Positions 7,305 through 16,120 of a stretch of 64,000 nucleotides of DNA are shown here, piece by piece. This DNA comes from Erwinia sp. JUb26 (lineage in GTDB: Bacteria > Pseudomonadota > Gammaproteobacteria > Enterobacterales > Enterobacteriaceae). The stretch is taken from NCBI RefSeq assembly GCF_003751505.1, contig NZ_RJVB01000005.1:186001-250000 (forward strand). Reading direction: 5' to 3'. The notes under the pieces are model-generated. The model made no database searches and was not told the origin of the DNA. It was given only the letters and a program-made list of their open reading frames with translations. How positions within the stretch are numbered: position 1 is the stretch's first letter; the number at the start of each line of letters is the position of its first letter. The translations under genes were made by a program, and so were the position numbers.

Positions 7305-9165
7305 TGCTTCATTGATCCTGACCAACGGCAACTTCCACACCGTCGATCGCGAAAAACCGCTGGCGACCGCCGTGGCCATCAAAGACGGCAAGTTTCTTGC
7401 CGTGGGTAGCGAAGCGGAAGTGATGCAGTTCGCCGGTAACGACACCAAAGTCGTCGATCTGAAGGGCCACACCGGTATTCCGGGCCTGAACGACTCGCAC
7501 CTGCACCTGATCCGCGGCGGCCTGAACTACAACCTCGAACTGCGCTGGGAAGGGGTGCCTTCGCTGGCCGACGCGCTGCGAATGCTGAAAGAGCAGGCAC
7601 TGCGCACTCCGAACCCGCAGTGGGTGCGCGTTGTCGGCGGCTGGAACGAATTCCAGTTTGCTGAGCGCCGCATGCCAACGCTGGATGAGATCAATGAAGC
7701 CGCGCCGGACACCCCGGTATTTATCCTGCACCTGTACGACCGTGCCCTGCTGAATCGCGCCGCACTGCGCGTGGTGGGCTACACCCGCGATACGCCGAAC
7801 CCGCCTGGCGGCGAGATCCAGCGCGACAGCAACGGCAATCCGACCGGCATGCTGATTGCCCGCCCGAATGCGATGCTGCTGTATTCAACCCTGGCAAAAG
7901 GGCCGAAGCTGCCGCTGGACCAGCAGGTGAACTCCACCCGCCAGTTCATGCGCGAGCTGAACCGCCTGGGCCTGACCAGCGCCATTGATGCGGGCGGCGG
8001 TTTCCAGAACTACCCGGACGATTACGAAGTGATCTCGGAGCTGCACGCGAAAAAGCAGCTGACGGTGCGCATCGCCTACAACCTGTTTACCCAGCGCCCC
8101 GGCCACGAGCTGGAAGATTTCGAGAAGTGGACCGATATGCTGAAACCGGGCCAGGGAACCGACTTCTATCGCCACAATGGTGCCGGTGAAATGCTGGTGT
8201 TCTCCGCCGCCGACTTCGAGGATTTCCTGGAACCGCGCCCGGATCTGGCGCCGGGCATGGAAGATGAGCTGGAGCGCGTGGTACGCCACCTGGTTGAGCA
8301 CCGCTGGCCGTTCCGCCTGCACGCCACTTACAACGAATCCATCAGCCGGATGCTGGACGTGTTCGAGAAAGTGAACCGCGATATTCCGTTCAACGGCCTG
8401 CACTGGTTCTTTGACCATGCGGAAACCATTACCGAAGCCAATATCGATCGCGTTAAGGCGCTCGGTGGCGGTATCGCGGTGCAGCACCGCATGGCCTTCC
8501 AGGGGGAATACTTCGCCGATCGCTACGGTAAAGAAGCCGTGAAGCACACGCCGCCGGTCGCCAAAATGCTCAACGCCGGCGTGCCGGTAGGTCTGGGTAC
8601 CGACGCCACCCGCGTGGCCAGCTACAACCCGTGGACCGCGCTTTACTGGCTGGTTTCCGGCCGCACCGTGGGCGGCATGGCGATGTACGACGACAGTGCC
8701 CGTCTGGATCGTGAAACCGCGCTGATGCTGTGGACCCAGGGCAGCTCCTGGTTCTCCAGCGAGCAGGGTAAAAAGGGCCAGATTAAAGTAGGCCAGCTGG
8801 CGGACCTCGCGATTCTGTCGCAGGACTACTTCAGCGTCACGGAAGAGGCGATTAAAGGTATTGAATCGGTGCTGACCGTGGTCGATGGCGAAATCGTTTA
8901 CGCCGCTGGCGGCTTCACCCCGCTGTCGCCGCCGCCGGTGCCGGTGCTGCCGGAGTGGTCACCCGTGGTCACCGTACCCGGCCACTACCGCAGCGCGCCA
9001 CCGCAGGCTAACGGCCGTGCCGCTTTCGCCTCACAGCCGCACCAGTGCAGCGGCCCCTGCGGTGTGCACAGCCACTCGCACGACGTGGCGCGCCGCTCAA
9101 CGGTGCCGGTATCGGATGACAATGCCTTCTGGGGCGCGCTGGGCTGCTCCTGCTTTGCGTTCTGA
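7297..9165 (+). CDS. Amidohydrolase (YtcJ-like, amidohydrolase_3) with Cys/His-rich tail
   Basis: A 622-residue metal-dependent amidohydrolase. The early metal motif is GLNDSHLHLIRGG; later motifs are RLHATYNES, HWFFDHAE and GLGTDATRVASYNPWTALYWLV, followed by the closing beta sandwich. The ATG at 7297 follows GGAGAG and overlaps the previous stop. The last 50 or so residues go beyond a usual amidohydrolase and contain CSGPC, HSHSHD and GCSCFAF, a possible extra metal site. The substrate is unknown. Gene order (YcaC-like, ABM, amidohydrolase) suggests successive hydrolysis and oxidation of a C-N containing or aromatic compound (inference). Confidence 0.88.
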   Translation: MNSASLILTNGNFHTVDREKPLATAVAIKDGKFLAVGSEAEVMQFAGNDTKVVDLKGHTGIPGLNDSHLHLIRGGLNYNLELRWEGVPSLADALRMLKEQALRTPNPQWVRVVGGWNEFQFAERRMPTLDEINEAAPDTPVFILHLYDRALLNRAALRVVGYTRDTPNPPGGEIQRDSNGNPTGMLIARPNAMLLYSTLAKGPKLPLDQQVNSTRQFMRELNRLGLTSAIDAGGGFQNYPDDYEVISELHAKKQLTVRIAYNLFTQRPGHELEDFEKWTDMLKPGQGTDFYRHNGAGEMLVFSAADFEDFLEPRPDLAPGMEDELERVVRHLVEHRWPFRLHATYNESISRMLDVFEKVNRDIPFNGLHWFFDHAETITEANIDRVKALGGGIAVQHRMAFQGEYFADRYGKEAVKHTPPVAKMLNAGVPVGLGTDATRVASYNPWTALYWLVSGRTVGGMAMYDDSARLDRETALMLWTQGSSWFSSEQGKKGQIKVGQLADLAILSQDYFSVTEEAIKGIESVLTVVDGEIVYAAGGFTPLSPPPVPVLPEWSPVVTVPGHYRSAPPQANGRAAFASQPHQCSGPCGVHSHSHDVARRSTVPVSDDNAFWGALGCSCFAF

Positions 9166-9223
9166 TAGCGTCATCTGGCCGCCTCCAGCTGCTGCACGCC
9201 CCTTCGCTGTAATCCCTCAGTTA

Positions 9224-9260
9224 TAAAAAAAGCCGGGCTAAGCGTCAGCTTAGCCCGGCT
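9224..9260 (-). terminator. Rho-independent terminator of gcd
   Basis: Perfect 13-bp stem AGCCGGGCTAAGC / GCTTAGCCCGGCT with loop GTCA. On the minus strand it is followed by TTTTTT, 18 bases after the gcd stop. The A-run side faces the amidohydrolase, which it could also help stop. Confidence 0.92.
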
Positions 9261-9278
9261 CGATCGTTTAACGGAAAG

Positions 9279-11651
9279 TTACGGCAGCGCGTAAGCGATC
9301 ACGTCATCGCCACGGTTGTCGTTGGTTCCGGTACGGGTTGCGCCGCCCGCAACCACCACAATGTACTGCTTGCCGTCTTCACCGATGTAGGTCATCGGTG
9401 CGCCCTGTCCACCTACCGGCAGACGACCACGCCACAGCTCTTTACCGGTGTTGTTATCCAGTGCGCGCACGTAGTAGTCCAGAGAACCGTGGAAGAAGGT
9501 CAGGCCGCCTTTAGTCACCAGCGGGCCGCCCATGGTTGGCATACCCAGAGGGATGTCCAGACCCGGCGCGACGCCGTGGATTGGCGCATCTTTGATGGTG
9601 CCCATCGGCACCTGCCAGCGGGTTTTACCGGTCGCCAGATCGATAGCGGTCATCGAACCGAACGGCGGCTTGAAGCACGGCACGCCCAGCGGAGAGATAA
9701 ACATGCCGCGCTCAACGCCCCACGGGGTGCCCAGCTGCTCGGAGTATTCCCCTTCGGTGGTTGCCTGCAGGCCACGGGCATCGGCATCTTCACGCTTGAT
9801 AAACTGGCCCCACTGCGCCATACGGATATCGTTAACGATCAGCGTACCGGTAGAGACGTCAATCGCGCCGCCGCCCCAGTTAAAGCCACCGTAGTAGCCC
9901 GGGTAGATCAGCGTACGTTTTTTATCAGACAGCGGAGTGAACTCGCCTTCCCAACGCATCTCTTTGAACTGCACGCGGCAGTAGAGCTGGTCGAAGATTG
10001 ATGCGCCCCACATATCGGACTCTTTCAGCGCCTTGGTACCCACGGAAATTGCCGAGTACGGCTGGGTTTCGGCCACTTTCATGCCCGGCATTGCGTCGGT
10101 AGACACTTTGCGCTGTTCCACTTCCACTACCGGCTTACCGGTACGGCGGTCCAGCACAAATACCTGGCCACGTTTGGTCAGCTGGATCAGCACCGGCGTA
10201 ACGGTACCGTCTTTGCCCGGCATATCGTACAGAATCGGCTGGGAAGAAACGTCGTAGTCGAACTGATCCTGATTCGCGGTGCGGAAGTGCCACACTTCTT
10301 TACCGGTTTTCAGCTCAACGGCCACTACGGAGTCGTTGTACTCGTCAGAGTAAGGATGGCGGTTGCCGGTCCAGAAGTCTGGAGTCTGGTTGCCGGTAGG
10401 GAAGTAGGCAATGCCCAGCTTCGCATCGTAGGCCGCCGTGCCCCAGAAGTTCGGGGTTTCGATCGGGTAGATTTCGCCTTCCGGCAGCGGCGTGCTGTCT
10501 TTTGCACCGCGCGACGCATCCCATGCCCACAGCAGTTTACCGCTGCGTGAATCATAGCCGCGAACCACGCCGGACGCCTCACCGGTGGTCAGGTTGTCGT
10601 TCAGCTTACCGCCCACCATCACCACGCCATCGGCAGCCAACGGCGCAGAAGTCAGGTAGTAAGAGCCGTGCGCGGTCGGGCCCAGGCCGTTCAGCAGGTT
10701 AACAAAGCCTTTGTCACCGAAGCTCTCATCCAGCTTGCCGGTTTCGGCATCCAGCGAGAAGATGCGGCCATCGTTCGTGGTGCTGATAATACGCTTGTTG
10801 CCAGCAATCGCCGGTTGGCTGCCGTCCTGCGGCGCCTCGCTCAGCTCGGTATACGCCACGCCACGGCAGCGTTTCCAGGTTTTATTACCGGCGGTTTCTT
10901 CGATTTTCGGATCGAAGCGCCACTTCTCTTTGCCCGTCACCGGATCCAGCGCAATCACCTTGTTCAGCGGCGTACACACGTACATGGTGTTGCCGACTTT
11001 CAGTGGAGTGGTCTGGTACTCAGAACCGTTAATCGCCAGATCGCCGGTGTGATAGGTCCACGCCACTTTCAGATCTTTCACGTTAGCGGTGTTGATCTGG
11101 TCGAACTGCGCGAAACGCTGCCCGCCGGTATTACGGCCGTAGGCGGTCCAGTCATTGCCGCTGTCATCCGCCGCTTTCTCATCCAGCACCGGCACGTTGT
11201 CTGCGGTGGCTTCCACTTCAGGATGCGGACGGAACATACCGGCAAAGATAGCGATGATACCGAGCGCCAGCACCGCAGAAACGCCGGCGGCCAGCTTGCA
11301 GGAAATCACGCGGCCCAGATCGGCTTTACGCAGGGTTGGCGCACTCAGCGTCACCAGCAGCGCAACCACCAGGAAAGTAACCGTACGCGGCACCAGCTGC
11401 CAGAAGTCGGTACCGACTTCGCTAAATGCCCAGATCAGGCTGACGATCAGCAGTGCCCAGGCAACATACAGCGCCCAGCCTTTCTGGCGGATCAGACCCA
11501 GACCGCTGGCGGCCATTGCCAGACCGGCAGGCAGATAGAACCAGGAACCGCCCAGAGAGATCAGGTACGCGCCGCCCGCCGCCAGGCCTAAGCCCAGCAG
11601 CAGAAGCGCAATCCCGATGAGTGTAACCACAATTTTTTTACTGTTATTCAT
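9279..11651 (-). CDS. gcd: Membrane-bound PQQ-dependent glucose dehydrogenase
   Basis: A 790-residue quinoprotein (E. coli Gcd is about 796). Five hydrophobic helices (residues about 8-140) anchor it in the inner membrane. The rest is an eight-bladed periplasmic propeller with tryptophan-docking motifs (VTGKEKWRFD, RSGKLLWAWD, KTGKEVWHFR, NTGKELWRGRL) and QDQFDYDVSSQPILYD near the active site. It oxidises glucose to gluconolactone and passes electrons to ubiquinone. PQQ synthesis genes are not in the window. It ends in a strong terminator and faces a LacI regulator across 447 bp that contains a CRP-like site and a long palindrome; E. coli gcd is known to be repressed by cAMP-CRP. Confidence 0.97.
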   Translation of the reverse strand: MNNSKKIVVTLIGIALLLLGLGLAAGGAYLISLGGSWFYLPAGLAMAASGLGLIRQKGWALYVAWALLIVSLIWAFSEVGTDFWQLVPRTVTFLVVALLVTLSAPTLRKADLGRVISCKLAAGVSAVLALGIIAIFAGMFRPHPEVEATADNVPVLDEKAADDSGNDWTAYGRNTGGQRFAQFDQINTANVKDLKVAWTYHTGDLAINGSEYQTTPLKVGNTMYVCTPLNKVIALDPVTGKEKWRFDPKIEETAGNKTWKRCRGVAYTELSEAPQDGSQPAIAGNKRIISTTNDGRIFSLDAETGKLDESFGDKGFVNLLNGLGPTAHGSYYLTSAPLAADGVVMVGGKLNDNLTTGEASGVVRGYDSRSGKLLWAWDASRGAKDSTPLPEGEIYPIETPNFWGTAAYDAKLGIAYFPTGNQTPDFWTGNRHPYSDEYNDSVVAVELKTGKEVWHFRTANQDQFDYDVSSQPILYDMPGKDGTVTPVLIQLTKRGQVFVLDRRTGKPVVEVEQRKVSTDAMPGMKVAETQPYSAISVGTKALKESDMWGASIFDQLYCRVQFKEMRWEGEFTPLSDKKRTLIYPGYYGGFNWGGGAIDVSTGTLIVNDIRMAQWGQFIKREDADARGLQATTEGEYSEQLGTPWGVERGMFISPLGVPCFKPPFGSMTAIDLATGKTRWQVPMGTIKDAPIHGVAPGLDIPLGMPTMGGPLVTKGGLTFFHGSLDYYVRALDNNTGKELWRGRLPVGGQGAPMTYIGEDGKQYIVVVAGGATRTGTNDNRGDDVIAYALP

Positions 11652-11906
11652 GATCAGATATTTTCCATTAAGAAAAAGTCATTCAGGAAGATAGGGAAAA
11701 CGACTTTTGCCCAGCACAATGTAGTGTTAATTCTAATTATTTGATTTTAAATACGTAATTCCCGGATTTCGTCCCCCCTCTGCACCCCTTCTGCGGCATA
11801 TTCTCTGAACGCAGGCAACACTCATCCCTAACCCATTACATTTGCTGTGGATTTGAGTCTGTCTGGTTAATTTATTTAAAAATATGATGCAGTAATGTTT
11901 GTTGTT

Positions 11907-11922
11907 TGTGACTGAGATCAAA
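11907..11922. promoter_or_regulatory. CRP-like site in gcd/LacI intergenic region
   Basis: TGTGACTGAGATCAAA matches the palindromic CRP consensus at 12 of 16 positions. It is placed between gcd and the divergent LacI gene. Confidence 0.4.
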
Positions 11923-11934
11923 TGTTACCGGAGT

Positions 11935-11970
11935 TTGCTACCGTTGGCAAAACTTTGCCAACGGTAGCAA
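11935..11970. promoter_or_regulatory. 36-bp perfect palindrome, candidate operator
   Basis: TTGCTACCGTTGGCAAA, centre AC, TTTGCCAACGGTAGCAA: 17-bp arms with no mismatch. It lies 129 bp before the LacI start and 284 bp before the gcd start. The rest of this 447-bp gap is AT-rich and shows no gene. Confidence 0.6.
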
Positions 11971-12098
11971 CGATAATTGTTCTCAATTTATACGGTGAAG
12001 AAACGACGTAGCTAACACTATCGCCAGCGCGTGCTGTCTCCCCGGTGAGGTTTTGTTTATTCTGTGGCTCGCGATCTGAGGCCACGAAGATAAAAACG

Positions 12099-13136
12099 AT
12101 GAAAAACAGAGTGAGAGAGAAGCAGCAGCAGAAAGCCACCGCCAGTGACGTTGCCGAACTGGTTGGTGTATCAAAATGGACGGTCCTGCGCGCCTTCAAA
12201 AACGGCGCTTCAATCTCACCGAAAGTGCGGGAACAGGTACTGGAAGCCGCTAACCGGCTGGGATTTCGCCCTAACCTGCTGGCCAGAGGGCTGAAACAGC
12301 GCAAAACCAACATTATCGGCGTGGTCACCGATGAGTTTAACAACCCGCACACCCTTAAAATGCTTAGCGAAGTCAGCCACCAGTTGAATGAGCGCGGCTA
12401 TATGATGCTGCTTTTGAACACAGACTCGCAGGAGAACTATCGTTCGGTGCTGGAAATGGCCGGGCAGCTGCAGGTTGATGGGCTGCTGTTTCTCGCCACC
12501 ATCCTCAGCGACGAACTGATCCTGACGGCGGAAAGCATACATCAGGTGCCCTCGGTTCACGTCTGCCGCAACACCGACACGGCGGATGTCGAAGTGGTCA
12601 ATATTGACGGCTTCGCCGCCGGGAAGGAGATGGGTCAGCTACTGCTGGATCAGGGCTATCAGCGCTTTGGCTATATGGAAGGCCGCAACACGGTGACCAC
12701 TCATTTACTGCGCATGGAAGGCTATGAATCGGTGTTACAGGCGACGGGGAAAAAGCTGGATATCCTGCTGAAATGTAACCACTACGATCGCGAAATTGCG
12801 TATCGCGCCATGAGTGACTATTTACGGGTCACGCCCGCTGAATCGCGGATTGATGCGCTGTTTTGCGAGAACGACGTGCTGGCTTTCGGGGCAATACAGG
12901 CGATTCGTGATTATGATGCCGACCTGCACATCGGCATCGTCGGCTTTGATGACGTGGAAGAGGCGCGAACCACCACCTGGAATCTGACCACCTGGGCGCA
13001 GCGCTCCGACCTGCAAATTGCCGAAGCGCTGAACCGTCTGTTAGGTGCCCAGGCTGACGAGCAAGGTCCGTGGCGGTACGGCGAACTGCGTATCCGCCAG
13101 TCCCATCTAAACCCTGCAGCCGACCCCCATCAGTGA
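12099..13136 (+). CDS. LacI-family transcriptional regulator
   Basis: A 345-residue LacI/GalR regulator. The helix-turn-helix is at residues about 13-35 (TASDVAELVGVSKWTVLRAFKNG), the hinge NLLARGLKQRKT follows, and then a periplasmic-binding-protein-like sensor domain begins (NIIGVVTDEFNNPHTLKMLSEV). The ATG at 12099 is chosen because it places the helix-turn-helix at the usual distance; GAAG precedes it. It is divergent from gcd, so regulation of gcd in response to a sugar or sugar acid is possible (inference). The 3' end overlaps the convergent MFS gene by seven bases. Confidence 0.9.
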   Translation: MKNRVREKQQQKATASDVAELVGVSKWTVLRAFKNGASISPKVREQVLEAANRLGFRPNLLARGLKQRKTNIIGVVTDEFNNPHTLKMLSEVSHQLNERGYMMLLLNTDSQENYRSVLEMAGQLQVDGLLFLATILSDELILTAESIHQVPSVHVCRNTDTADVEVVNIDGFAAGKEMGQLLLDQGYQRFGYMEGRNTVTTHLLRMEGYESVLQATGKKLDILLKCNHYDREIAYRAMSDYLRVTPAESRIDALFCENDVLAFGAIQAIRDYDADLHIGIVGFDDVEEARTTTWNLTTWAQRSDLQIAEALNRLLGAQADEQGPWRYGELRIRQSHLNPAADPHQ

Positions 13137-14710
13137 AGAGAAATAAAGTGATGCACCTTCGGTTTGTCCTCTCCCTGATGGAAGCGGGTCACGCTGCTCT
13201 GTAAATCGGCATCGGCATTCGATACCCGCTGGTGCTGGCGCAGGTGCTCGTGCCAGGACTCCACCAGGAACCACTCCATCAGCGTGCCGCTATCGTGGCT
13301 GTGTTCCGCAATTCCCCAGGCATAGGCTCCGTCACGGCGGCGCGTCAGCGACAGCTTCTTAATCTCTGCCAGGAACGCCGGGCGATCTTCCACCGCCACC
13401 TGATACTCAATCTGAATCATCACCGGACCGCGATCCGTGGTCACGTCACCGCTTAGCTCCGGTGCATCCCAGTGGCCGGAAGGCTGAAGATCCGCTTCAC
13501 CGGCCGGCAGTTTCAGACGCAGACACAGCAGCGCGGAAACCAGCAGCAGCAGTGCAGCAATAACCAGCGTCGGCACCAGGCCAATCTGCTGGCCGACCAG
13601 GCCCCAGACCAGGCTGCCCGCCGCCATCGCACCGTTGAAAATCATCAGGTAGACCGCCAGTCCACGGCCACGCACCCAGTCCGGCAGAACCGCCTGCGCC
13701 ACACCGTTCAGCGAGGTCAGCGCGGTGATCCAGCTCACGCCCAGCAGGATCATCAGCGGCAGCGCCAGCGCTTTTATCGGCAGCAGGGCAATCACCACCA
13801 TCACCACCGCAGAGAGCACAGCAGAGAACAGCATCAGTCCGTCAACGTTCATCCGCTGACGCAGCGCAGGCATAATCAGCGCACCGACGATGGCGCCGGT
13901 TCCTACCGCGCCCAGCATAATGCCGTAGAATCCGGCGCTGCCCTGCAGCAGGTTACGCGCCACCAGCGGCAGCATCGCCCAGATTGCGCTGGCAAAGAAG
14001 AAGTAGATGGCCGCACGCAGCAGCACGCGGTGCAGTTCGCGGCTGGCCTTCACATAACGAATCCCCGCCCGGAATGCGCCGAGGAAATGCTCGGACAGTT
14101 CATTTTGCGCTTTATGTGGGCGTTTCCACCAGATCAGCGCGGCGATAACAAACACATAGCTCATTACATCAGCGCCGTAGGCCGCCCAGGCACCCAGTGC
14201 CGCCAGCAGCAGACCACCGGCAGCCGGCCCCACCGCACGGGCAATATTAATTCCCAGCGAGTTGAGCGCGACGGCGTTTTTCAGCTGCGGGCGCGGCACC
14301 AGCTCCGGCACAATCGCCTGCCAGGCTGGCCCCATCAGCGCGGCACCAATCCCGCCGATAAAGGTTAACGCCACCAGATACTCTACGGTCAGCATATTGT
14401 TATGCGACAAAATCAGCAGCGTTCCACTGACGCTGGCCAGCAGCAGCTGCACGAAAATCAGCAGGCGGCGGCGGTCAAGAATATCCGACAGCACCCCCGC
14501 AGGGATCGCCAGCAGGAAAATCGGTAAGGTTGCGGCGGTCTGCATCAGCGCGACGGCGGCCGGGTTGGAAGAGAGTCCGGTCACCAGCCAGGAGCTGGCG
14601 ACGTCGCGCATAAAGCTCCCGGTGTTGCCGAGTATGGTCGCCGCCCAGATAGCGGCAAACAGACCCTGTTTCAGCGGAGCGAAGGCCCCTGATTGCGTTG
14701 GGGTGGTCAT
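13130..14710 (-). CDS. MFS transporter with C-terminal ABM-like domain (MFS_3 family)
   Basis: A 526-residue protein. Residues 1 to about 410 form a 12-helix MFS exporter (MFS_3, the EntS-like group) with LSDILDRRRLLIFVQ as the loop 2-3 signature. Residues about 430-526 form a soluble ABM-like domain (MIQIEYQVAVEDRPAFLAEIKKLSLTRRRDGAYAWGI...). This fusion is common in the family. It is last in a three-gene operon after the YcaC-like copy 2 and DoxX; its ATG overlaps the DoxX stop by four bases. That the sister operon carries a separate ABM protein suggests a related substrate. Confidence 0.9.
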   Translation of the reverse strand: MTTPTQSGAFAPLKQGLFAAIWAATILGNTGSFMRDVASSWLVTGLSSNPAAVALMQTAATLPIFLLAIPAGVLSDILDRRRLLIFVQLLLASVSGTLLILSHNNMLTVEYLVALTFIGGIGAALMGPAWQAIVPELVPRPQLKNAVALNSLGINIARAVGPAAGGLLLAALGAWAAYGADVMSYVFVIAALIWWKRPHKAQNELSEHFLGAFRAGIRYVKASRELHRVLLRAAIYFFFASAIWAMLPLVARNLLQGSAGFYGIMLGAVGTGAIVGALIMPALRQRMNVDGLMLFSAVLSAVVMVVIALLPIKALALPLMILLGVSWITALTSLNGVAQAVLPDWVRGRGLAVYLMIFNGAMAAGSLVWGLVGQQIGLVPTLVIAALLLLVSALLCLRLKLPAGEADLQPSGHWDAPELSGDVTTDRGPVMIQIEYQVAVEDRPAFLAEIKKLSLTRRRDGAYAWGIAEHSHDSGTLMEWFLVESWHEHLRQHQRVSNADADLQSSVTRFHQGEDKPKVHHFISLH

Positions 14711-15123
14711 TTGCTGTTCCTCAAATCATTGCAGGCGACATACACCAGCGCACCCGCCAGTCCGAGGTGTTCAAAAAATCCGTTCATCACCATGCCGCGA
14801 TCCGCCACCGGCACCTGCCAGAAGGCGTTAGCCATAAAGGTGGCTGAGAAGGTAAACAGCGCCAGGGCCAACGCGCCCAGCCAGCGCAGGCGGCCGCTAA
14901 GGATCATCAGTGATGCGCCCAGTTCCAGCACAATCACCGCAGCGGCCATCGGAGCCGCAGGCGACAGACCAAAATGCTGCATCTCGGCTATCGCTCCGGG
15001 GAAATCCAGTAGCTTGACCAGGCCGCCCTGAATATAGGCGGAACAGAGGGCTAACAGCGCCAGCCAGCGAACGGCCGGGAACGGCACGCGAGACGTTAAA
15101 GCAGGAATAAGGGCATTACGCAT
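14707..15123 (-). CDS. DoxX-family membrane protein
   Basis: A 138-residue protein with four predicted helices and the DoxX pattern (LALCSAYIQGGLVKLLDFPGAIAEMQHFGL, then AAVIVLELGASLMILSG). GGAGAGAA precedes the ATG. DoxX proteins are linked to quinone or thiosulfate redox stress in several bacteria, but no activity can be assigned from sequence. It lies between the YcaC-like gene (54 bp gap) and the MFS exporter (4-bp overlap). Confidence 0.88.
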   Translation of the reverse strand: MRNALIPALTSRVPFPAVRWLALLALCSAYIQGGLVKLLDFPGAIAEMQHFGLSPAAPMAAAVIVLELGASLMILSGRLRWLGALALALFTFSATFMANAFWQVPVADRGMVMNGFFEHLGLAGALVYVACNDLRNSK

Positions 15124-15177
15124 GATTCTCTCCTGCCGGAACCGCCTTCAGGCCAGTTCCGGCACCGGGTTAATGGA

Positions 15178-15819
15178 TCAGGCCTTACGGGCCGGGGCTT
15201 TGTGAACCAGGGTGTAGGCGTAATCCACGCCCATGCCGTAGGCACCGCTGTGCTCGCGCACCAGGTCCATCACCGCGTCGTAGGTCTCTTTGCGTGACCA
15301 GTCGCGCTGGTACTCCAGCAGCACCTGCTGCCAGGTCACCGGTACCGCACCGGCCTGCACCATGCGGTCAATCGAGCGCTCGTGGGCATCGACGCTGGTG
15401 CCGCCGGAAGTGTCGGTCACCACGTAAACTTCGAAGCCTTCTTTCAGCGCCATCAGCGCCGGGAAGGTCAGACACACTTCGGTCCACAGGGCGGAGATAA
15501 TCAGTTTTTTGCGGCCGGTGGCTTTTACGGCTTTCACAAAGGCTTCATCTTCCCAGGAGTTCATTGAGGTACGCTCAATCGGGGTGGACTCCGGGTGAAC
15601 CGCCAGCAGCTCCGGCCAGATGTAGCCGCTGAAGCTTTCGGTTTCAACAGAGGTATAAATAGTCGGCACGTTAAAAATCTTGCCCGCTTTGGCTAAAGCA
15701 ACGGTGTTATTTTTAAGCTGCTGGCGATCGATATTGGCAACGCCGAAGGACATCTGCGGCTGGTGGTCGATGAAAATCAGGGTAGAGTTCTGTGGGTCCA
15801 GCAGGTCGAATTTAGACAT
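15178..15819 (-). CDS. YcaC-like isochorismatase-superfamily hydrolase, copy 2
   Basis: A 213-residue near-identical twin of the 6033-6674 product, in opposite orientation about 9 kb away. One amino acid differs, while third codon positions differ throughout (for example TTT/TTC, CCA/CCG, GTC/GTT in the first 100 bases). This points to purifying selection or partial gene conversion rather than a very recent copy. Catalytic Asp and Cys motifs are the same. The ATG at 15819 follows AAGAGG; a TTG two codons upstream is less likely. First of an operon with DoxX and the MFS exporter, with promoter block B upstream. Confidence 0.9.
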   Translation of the reverse strand: MSKFDLLDPQNSTLIFIDHQPQMSFGVANIDRQQLKNNTVALAKAGKIFNVPTIYTSVETESFSGYIWPELLAVHPESTPIERTSMNSWEDEAFVKAVKATGRKKLIISALWTEVCLTFPALMALKEGFEVYVVTDTSGGTSVDAHERSIDRMVQAGAVPVTWQQVLLEYQRDWSRKETYDAVMDLVREHSGAYGMGVDYAYTLVHKAPARKA

Positions 15820-15906
15820 TTTCAATTCCTCTTAATATTTCGTTTTTCAATTTTGTGAGTGATGTTGTGCTGCTGGAAATAAGATTACGGCAGGAGATGA
15901 AAAGCA

Positions 15907-15938
15907 GATAGCGGAAAGAATTTAGCAACTCGTTAAGA
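15907..15938 (-). promoter_or_regulatory. Conserved promoter block B (twin of 5926-5957)
   Basis: On the minus strand CTAAATTCTTTCCGCTATC (15925-15907) differs from block A by one base and lies 87 bases before the YcaC-like copy 2. It is again preceded by a TTA-N9-TAA arrangement, although the bases around it are otherwise unrelated. Confidence 0.6.
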
Positions 15939-16001
15939 TTTTTTTGACAGGTTTTTAGCCATTATATAGAAGAGTTTATCCATCTATATCAGTCAGATAA
16001 G

Positions 16002-16030
16002 TTGATAAGAATTTTCTAACAAGTTATCAA
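16002..16030. promoter_or_regulatory. TTGATAA-N15-TTATCAA inverted repeat
   Basis: Perfect 7-bp arms in the 301-bp divergent gap 15820-16120, about 90 bp before the alpha/beta hydrolase gene. The gap is AT-rich, holds promoter block B on its other side, and shows no gene. Confidence 0.35.
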
Positions 16031-16120
16031 AATCTATCCGGTATCTATCATTCGGCAGGGCATCTAAGATTCATTCCAACAAGACGTAATTAACCTAATT
16101 AACGATTCGAGGAAATAACC

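Noticed and set aside
9489-10001. Open frames antisense to gcd
   Set aside because: They are shadows of a clearly coding gene on the minus strand, with no independent signals.
15820-16120. Attachment site or insertion end near the YcaC-like copy 2
   Set aside because: Only short inverted repeats are present; no integrase, tRNA or target duplication was seen.
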